11,849 nt of DNA from Strigomonas culicis (taxonomy: Eukaryota > Euglenozoa > Kinetoplastea > Trypanosomatida > Trypanosomatidae), in the NCBI GenBank assembly GCA_000482145.1, contig AUXH01000588.1:1-11849 (forward strand). The letters are read 5' to 3'. The first letter of the stretch is position 1, and each line of letters starts with the position of its first letter. Made by a program: the position numbers and the translations under genes. Below the pieces are notes generated by a model, which did not search any database, had not been told where the DNA came from, and saw only the letters and a program-made list of their open reading frames with translations. This document shows positions 8,151 to 11,849 of this stretch, piece by piece.

Positions 8151-8205
8151 CTATAATGCTATGACAATGGATAGAAAGATTGTTCTGACAAGAGACTGAG
8201 AAATG

Positions 8206-8250
8206 GATACCAAAAAAGAAAACTTTTCGACTTCTCTCTCCATTGGTATC
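8206..8250. repeat. Inverted repeat, 8-bp arms
   Basis: GATACCAA at 8206-8213 and its reverse complement TTGGTATC at 8243-8250 are separated by 29 bases. Within the spacer, GAAAA and TTTTC are also complementary. If transcribed it could form a hairpin in the 3' UTR. Eight base pairs in AT-rich sequence could also be chance. Confidence 0.4.
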
Positions 8251-8305
8251 TTCTTCTTTTTCTTTTGATTCGCTTTATCAAGAAACTTCTTATGTATATA
8301 TAAGA

Positions 8306-8312
<7 letters not shown>

Positions 8313-8358
<46 letters not shown>
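8313..8358. repeat. Compound (CA)15(TA)8 microsatellite
   Basis: Fifteen CA units run directly into eight TA units. The whole 46-base block is alternating pyrimidine-purine. It lies about 100 bases upstream of the splice signal of gene 4. Seen directly. Confidence 0.95.
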
Positions 8359-8451
8359 GGTGTATAAACTCTGAGCTGTTCTGTTTGTTTGTGCGTATTT
8401 GAAAAGAAAGCATATATTAAAAGCGTCCCCCTCTTTTACTAATATTGTGAG

Positions 8452-8480
8452 TGTTCTTGGTTTTTTTTTCTTGTACTCAG
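8452..8480 (+). promoter_or_regulatory. T-rich tract and spliced-leader acceptor for gene 4
   Basis: A T-rich run is followed by CTTGTACTCAG, with the AG at 8479-8480. I find no further AG between this site and the ATG at 8625, and no other ATG in that interval. The acceptor must therefore be here or upstream, and the 5' UTR is at least 144 bases. It contains further long T runs (8491-8499 and 8530-8541). Confidence 0.65.
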
Positions 8481-8624
8481 ATACTCACTTTATTTTTTTT
8501 TCTTTTTTTGGATTGTTTGTTTCATTGCAATTTTTTTTTTTTACACACATATATATATTTATTTTTATTACTGGTGCTGTTGTTGCCAAATAAAACAATA
8601 CACCTTCTCAAACAAAAAATCATC

Positions 8625-11291
8625 ATGATAAAACGGAAAAAAGAGAAAAAGGAGCCGGTCCTCCAGCTGGATGCTGGCACGATCAATACCCCGCACGCAG
8701 AATCAATCAAAGACGGGCCGGCGGCCGGCTCGCCTTCCTCGAAGGAGGCCCGTACGATAGCGCCCACCGCCGCCGCGGCGACGCGCCGGACACACCGCCG
8801 TCGGAGCGACGGCATCACACCGAACAACACGAGTACGGAGAACCACGCGAACGTGATGCCGGAGCAGGCGCTGCCTACGTCGCCGTGCGGCTCCCTCGTG
8901 CTGAAGAGTGTGCCGGTCACGCCCTCGAGCTCGAACAACTACTACAACACGGACGCCAATGCCCCGCGGCCGACGCCCGGGCCGCCGAACAGCCACACGG
9001 GCAAGATCGACGATGACTCTAATAACAATACTCTTAGCGGTAGAGAGGATGGTGGAGACCGGCGGCGGACGACGCCGCGACAGGTCGAATGTCTTCGGAT
9101 GCACAATTTCGATAACTTCTACGCCAACCCGCCGCCGCCGTCCGGTCACGCGGGCTTTGCCGCAGCGACGCATCCGTTTTGCTTCACCAATGAGTTCGGG
9201 CACAGCTACTTTGGCAGCGGCGGTGCCGATCAGGAGCCGGACGACCACACCTTTTCGAATCGGCCCGCCTCCGCGGCGGCGGGCGAGAGCGTGTTGGACC
9301 ACCACTACGGCAACGGCCCCAACCACTTTACCAGCACGACCCCCAACAACTTGGGCAGTACGAACCGCTTCAGTCGGTCCGAGAACAGCTACAGTCGGCT
9401 GAAGGCGTCGCCGCTGCACCAGCAGCGTTTACGGTCGGGCAGCCGCCTGCCGCTGCTCGCCGCGCGGCGGCGCAAGGTGCGCGCGCACCGCGGCGACGAC
9501 AGCCTCAGCAGCACGGAGCAGCACGCACATCCGCACAGCACGGGCGTCCACCGCGCGTCCGTGTCATCCTTGTCCTCCTCTGCCTTGTCCACGTACAACT
9601 GCGCCGCGGTGCGGAAAACGTGTCGGCACAACCACCGCAACCTCGTCTTCTGCTCCCCCGCCTCGCCGACCGCCACTCAGCGTGAGCGGCGCAAGGCGGA
9701 GGGGCGCGCGCGGCGGGCGACGGCGCGCCGCGTATCCCTCAACACCTTCACGCGCGAGCCGACGGCGATGGAGCGCAGTGCGAAGGAGGCGGAGGCGGCG
9801 GCCCCCACCGAGTCCCTCTCGATGCCGTTCCTGTCGCTGCCGCCGGCGCCAGACTGCCCCTTCGCCGACGCGGGCGGCGGGCCGCTGCGCGGCGAGGCGC
9901 GCGTCGCGGCGGGCGGCACCACCGCCTCCTACGTCCCCCTCAACACCGTCCAGTGCTTCGAGCACCTCTGTACCACCGGCGCGCGCAGCAGCGTGGCGGG
10001 CCACCCCCAGCAGCAGCAGCAGCAGCAGCCGGAGGAGCAAGAGCGAAAGGCGGAGGGGGGCGAGGCCGGCCCACGCCCCTTCGCCGTCTTCAACGCCCTC
10101 GCGGCGGCCGGCGCCGTGAACGGGGACAGGTCCGCGACGACGATCCTCACGACACTGTCACCCTGCTCCTCCCCCTCCCCCGCCGCGCCGGCGGAGAGCT
10201 CCGACGACAGCAGCACGCTCAGGCCGGCGCGCGGCCGCGACGCGACGCCCTCCACGCCGGAGGTCGCCTCCTCCTTCTCCCTGCTCTCGCTGCGGAAGAA
10301 GGGCAGCAGCGGCAGCAGCGGGGTGCGCCGCGGGCTGCTGGCGCCGCCGCGGTCTGTGGAGACGGAGGCGCTCAGCGACGTCGCGGACGAGGCGGAGGGG
10401 CTGAACCAGACCCGCCGGCCGAAGGAGGCAGCCGCCGACGGCAAGGGCCACCACCCGCACCTCTTCACCCTCCGCGAGTTCGAGCGCACGGACGAGCGCG
10501 CCGCGGCCGCCAACGCGAGCGACGGCGGCGAGGACGCTGACACGTCGACAAGCAGCTGGTGCGACAACGCCGGCGCGGCGGCCGCCGCGATGCGGCAGCT
10601 CGCGCTGCGCTACCTCCACCAGATGAAAGGTGACGGCGCCGACACGGAGGGCAGTCCCGCGGAGGCGGCGCTGTCGGCGGGCGGCGCGGAGCGGAACGGC
10701 GAGGCGCTCTTCTGTCGCTCGTGGACGGAGAAGATGGCCGCCTACGAGGACGACTCGAATATCATGAGCTTTCAGAGCGGCGGGGGCGGTGACCAGTCGA
10801 CGAGCTGCTGGCATGACGCGGCGGGTGGCGCGCCGCCGCCGGAGCAGCAGCAGCGGCGCCGGCACCACTTCTCTACCGCACCGCTGTCGGGGTCTTCCGA
10901 GGCCACCAAGGGGAGCCCCCAGGGGGACACTTCGTCTTTGCGGGGCGACGGCGGCAGCGGCGGGCCGGACCTCAACGCGGTGCCGGCGCTACGCGTCAAT
11001 CTGTCCCTCGCCCACATCACGCATCCCATGGACAACCCACTCTGTGGCAGCGGCTCGGAACTCTTCCCGCAGAAGGGTAAGATCCAGACCTATGAGGAAG
11101 ACTTCAACATGATGAGTCTCCAGAGCACTGCCGCCGGCGGCGGCGGCGGCGCGGACACGTCGACGAGCTGCTGGAACGACAGCCCGTCGACCGACAAGGA
11201 CGACGCAGAAGGCTCGAGTAGTGGGGATGAGGCGCCACTGCCGCCGCCGAACGCGCCCACCGCGTGCGCGCGGAGCGTACAGAGTCCGTGA
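8625..11291 (+). CDS. Hypothetical low-complexity protein with C-terminal degenerate repeats
   Basis: This is an 888-residue protein I do not recognise. The start MIKRKKEKKEPV is the first ATG after the last possible splice AG. In-frame codons upstream begin with GTG at 8451 and are T-rich UTR. Most of the chain is rich in Ser, Ala, Gly, Pro, Arg and Thr and probably disordered, with a Gln run (about residues 463-469) and Arg-rich patches. Acidic Ser-rich stretches dominate the second half. There is no signal peptide or membrane segment. A small Cys/His cluster with spacing C-x6-C-x-H-x-H-x5-C lies at residues 326-343. Residues 613-852 carry three degenerate copies of a motif starting LF, passing through Y-E-[DE]-D-x-N-[IM]-M-S-[FL]-Q-S and ending in D-x-S-T-S-[CS]-W. 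Repeated short motifs in a disordered chain suggest a scaffold binding a partner several times, which is inference. Base composition matches its neighbours. Confidence 0.78.
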   Translation: MIKRKKEKKEPVLQLDAGTINTPHAESIKDGPAAGSPSSKEARTIAPTAAAATRRTHRRRSDGITPNNTSTENHANVMPEQALPTSPCGSLVLKSVPVTPSSSNNYYNTDANAPRPTPGPPNSHTGKIDDDSNNNTLSGREDGGDRRRTTPRQVECLRMHNFDNFYANPPPPSGHAGFAAATHPFCFTNEFGHSYFGSGGADQEPDDHTFSNRPASAAAGESVLDHHYGNGPNHFTSTTPNNLGSTNRFSRSENSYSRLKASPLHQQRLRSGSRLPLLAARRRKVRAHRGDDSLSSTEQHAHPHSTGVHRASVSSLSSSALSTYNCAAVRKTCRHNHRNLVFCSPASPTATQRERRKAEGRARRATARRVSLNTFTREPTAMERSAKEAEAAAPTESLSMPFLSLPPAPDCPFADAGGGPLRGEARVAAGGTTASYVPLNTVQCFEHLCTTGARSSVAGHPQQQQQQQPEEQERKAEGGEAGPRPFAVFNALAAAGAVNGDRSATTILTTLSPCSSPSPAAPAESSDDSSTLRPARGRDATPSTPEVASSFSLLSLRKKGSSGSSGVRRGLLAPPRSVETEALSDVADEAEGLNQTRRPKEAAADGKGHHPHLFTLREFERTDERAAAANASDGGEDADTSTSSWCDNAGAAAAAMRQLALRYLHQMKGDGADTEGSPAEAALSAGGAERNGEALFCRSWTEKMAAYEDDSNIMSFQSGGGGDQSTSCWHDAAGGAPPPEQQQRRRHHFSTAPLSGSSEATKGSPQGDTSSLRGDGGSGGPDLNAVPALRVNLSLAHITHPMDNPLCGSGSELFPQKGKIQTYEEDFNMMSLQSTAAGGGGGADTSTSCWNDSPSTDKDDAEGSSSGDEAPLPPPNAPTACARSVQSP
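10461..11180 (+). repeat. Three degenerate protein-level repeats in gene 4
   Basis: Unit 1 (10461-10568) has LF and DTSTSSWCDN but lacks a clear central block. Unit 2 (10707-10817) has LF, YEDDSNIMSFQS and DQSTSCWHD. Unit 3 (11061-11180) has LF, YEEDFNMMSLQS and DTSTSCWND. The spacing from LF to the final D-x-S-T-S block is 26, 28 and 31 codons, consistent with one repeat family. DNA is also similar at the ends: all three contain GTCGAC followed by AGC and TGG, and units 2 and 3 share GTCGACGAGCTGCTGG. Confidence 0.8.
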
Positions 11292-11310
11292 TGGCTTTTA
11301 CAAGATGTTA

Positions 11311-11324
11311 GACGCATGTGCGTC
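11311..11324 (+). other. Small hairpin just after the gene 4 stop codon
   Basis: GACGC, ATGT and GCGTC form a five-base-pair GC-rich stem with a four-base loop, 20 bases after the stop. It stands out in AT-rich flank. Function is unknown, and it could be chance. Confidence 0.35.
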
Positions 11325-11662
11325 GCGCTTCAACATTGAGCAAATCAAGGAATACAAATGAAAACTAAAAGTTTTTATAAAGTTCTACAAACGATTCTCT
11401 TGTTGGAGTATCTCTATACATATTAGAAGTAAAAAAAAAAACGTGTTTACTTTTACTTTTGATTTCGCTTTTGTTTCTACGTATGTATTTGATTTTCAGT
11501 GCTTTTTACGCTTTTTTTTTTTGTAAATCGGAGTCGTATGTTTCTTTTTTGCTCATTTTTTTTGTTCCGTTCTTTTTTTGTTGTTTTTCTCGCACTCGCT
11601 AACTATACTTGAATTAATCGCAATTCTCTTCTTTTGTTTTTTGCTTTTTCACTTTTAAACCG

Positions 11663-11694
11663 CAATAACAACAACAACAATAACAACAACAACA
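11663..11694 (+). repeat. CAA-rich trinucleotide repeat
   Basis: CAA units are interrupted by two TAA units in non-coding flank. It would be an unstructured, C/A-only stretch in RNA. Seen directly. Confidence 0.85.
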
Positions 11695-11849
11695 CATATG
11701 CTCTCAATTGTGTATTCTATACAGCAATTATTCTTTGTTACTGTTTTTTTTGTTTTTTTGCTGTTGTTGATTAATTATTCGTTGATCTTGTTTTTTTTTT
11801 CACAACGCAATACTCTTCATACATCTACGTTTACATACTTCTATCTACT

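Larger units (their letters stand above)
7955..8624 (+). other. Intergenic region between the ubiquitin-like gene and gene 4
   Basis: This 670-base AT-rich spacer has no credible gene. It contains a T11 run near 8022-8032, a TA tract at 8124-8150, an inverted repeat at 8206-8250, a short hairpin TTCTTAT/ATAAGAA at 8287-8306, a CA-TA compound microsatellite at 8313-8358, and T-rich splice signals from 8452. It presumably holds the 3' UTR of the upstream gene and the 5' UTR of the next. Confidence 0.75.
11292..11849 (+). other. 3' flank of gene 4, no gene seen
   Basis: This T-rich, AT-rich sequence has several T runs of 8-11 bases and an A12 run near 11431-11442. No reading frame is credible. 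It probably contains the 3' UTR and poly(A) site of gene 4 and part of the spacer before the next gene. Pyrimidine-rich stretches such as that around 11561-11600 could serve as splice signals for a gene beyond the window. Confidence 0.65.

Noticed and set aside
8313..8358. CA-TA repeat as a CRISPR or telomeric array
   Set aside because: It is a simple dinucleotide repeat without spacers, and no TTAGGG-type repeats are present.
8451..8624. 58-residue hydrophobic N-terminal extension of gene 4, resembling membrane segments
   Set aside because: It begins with GTG, and its Phe/Leu richness is just T-run sequence in the 5' UTR and splice signal. The first ATG after the last AG is at 8625.
10158..10868. 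- strand frame of 236 codons opposite gene 4
   Set aside because: It is dominated by Arg, Ala and Gly, as expected from complementary GC-rich codons, and has no recognisable motif.

Overview
The window looks like part of a nuclear directional gene cluster from a trypanosomatid (kinetoplastid) protist. Four long genes lie head to tail on the + strand, with no convincing gene on the - strand and no sign of introns. The coding sequence is GC-rich with strong third-position GC. The gaps between genes are AT-rich and full of homopolymers and simple repeats. Each well-placed start codon is the first ATG after a pyrimidine tract that ends in AG, as expected for spliced-leader trans-splicing. TAA and TGA both end genes, so there is no sign of stop-codon reassignment. 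I cannot name the species.

Layout. Positions 1-337 hold a (GA)26 microsatellite, an AT-rich stretch and a splice-acceptor tract. Gene 1 (338-1204) encodes a 288-residue protein of unknown function with a presequence typical of mitochondrial import. The gap 1205-1623 contains a compound hairpin and a seven-codon upstream ORF. Gene 2 (1624-4822) is an anoctamin/TMEM16-family membrane protein with a long charged N-terminal extension. As given, it is broken by one extra base in a run of nine G at 2766-2774. Gene 3 (5225-7954) begins with a ubiquitin-like domain, continues through Asn-, Ala-, Arg- and Glu-rich low complexity, and ends in a large helical domain I do not recognise. Gene 4 (8625-11291) encodes an 888-residue, mostly disordered protein with three degenerate C-terminal repeats of a motif I do not recognise. 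The last 558 bases are T-rich 3' flank.

Neighbouring genes in trypanosomatid clusters are usually functionally unrelated and are regulated after transcription. I therefore do not infer a shared pathway. No mobile element, CRISPR array, tRNA or rRNA was seen. The points most worth attention are the frameshifted anoctamin and its incomplete predicted calcium site, the repeat family at the end of gene 4, the NGNPF-type repeats and unknown C-terminal domain of gene 3, and the hairpin plus upstream ORF before the anoctamin gene.
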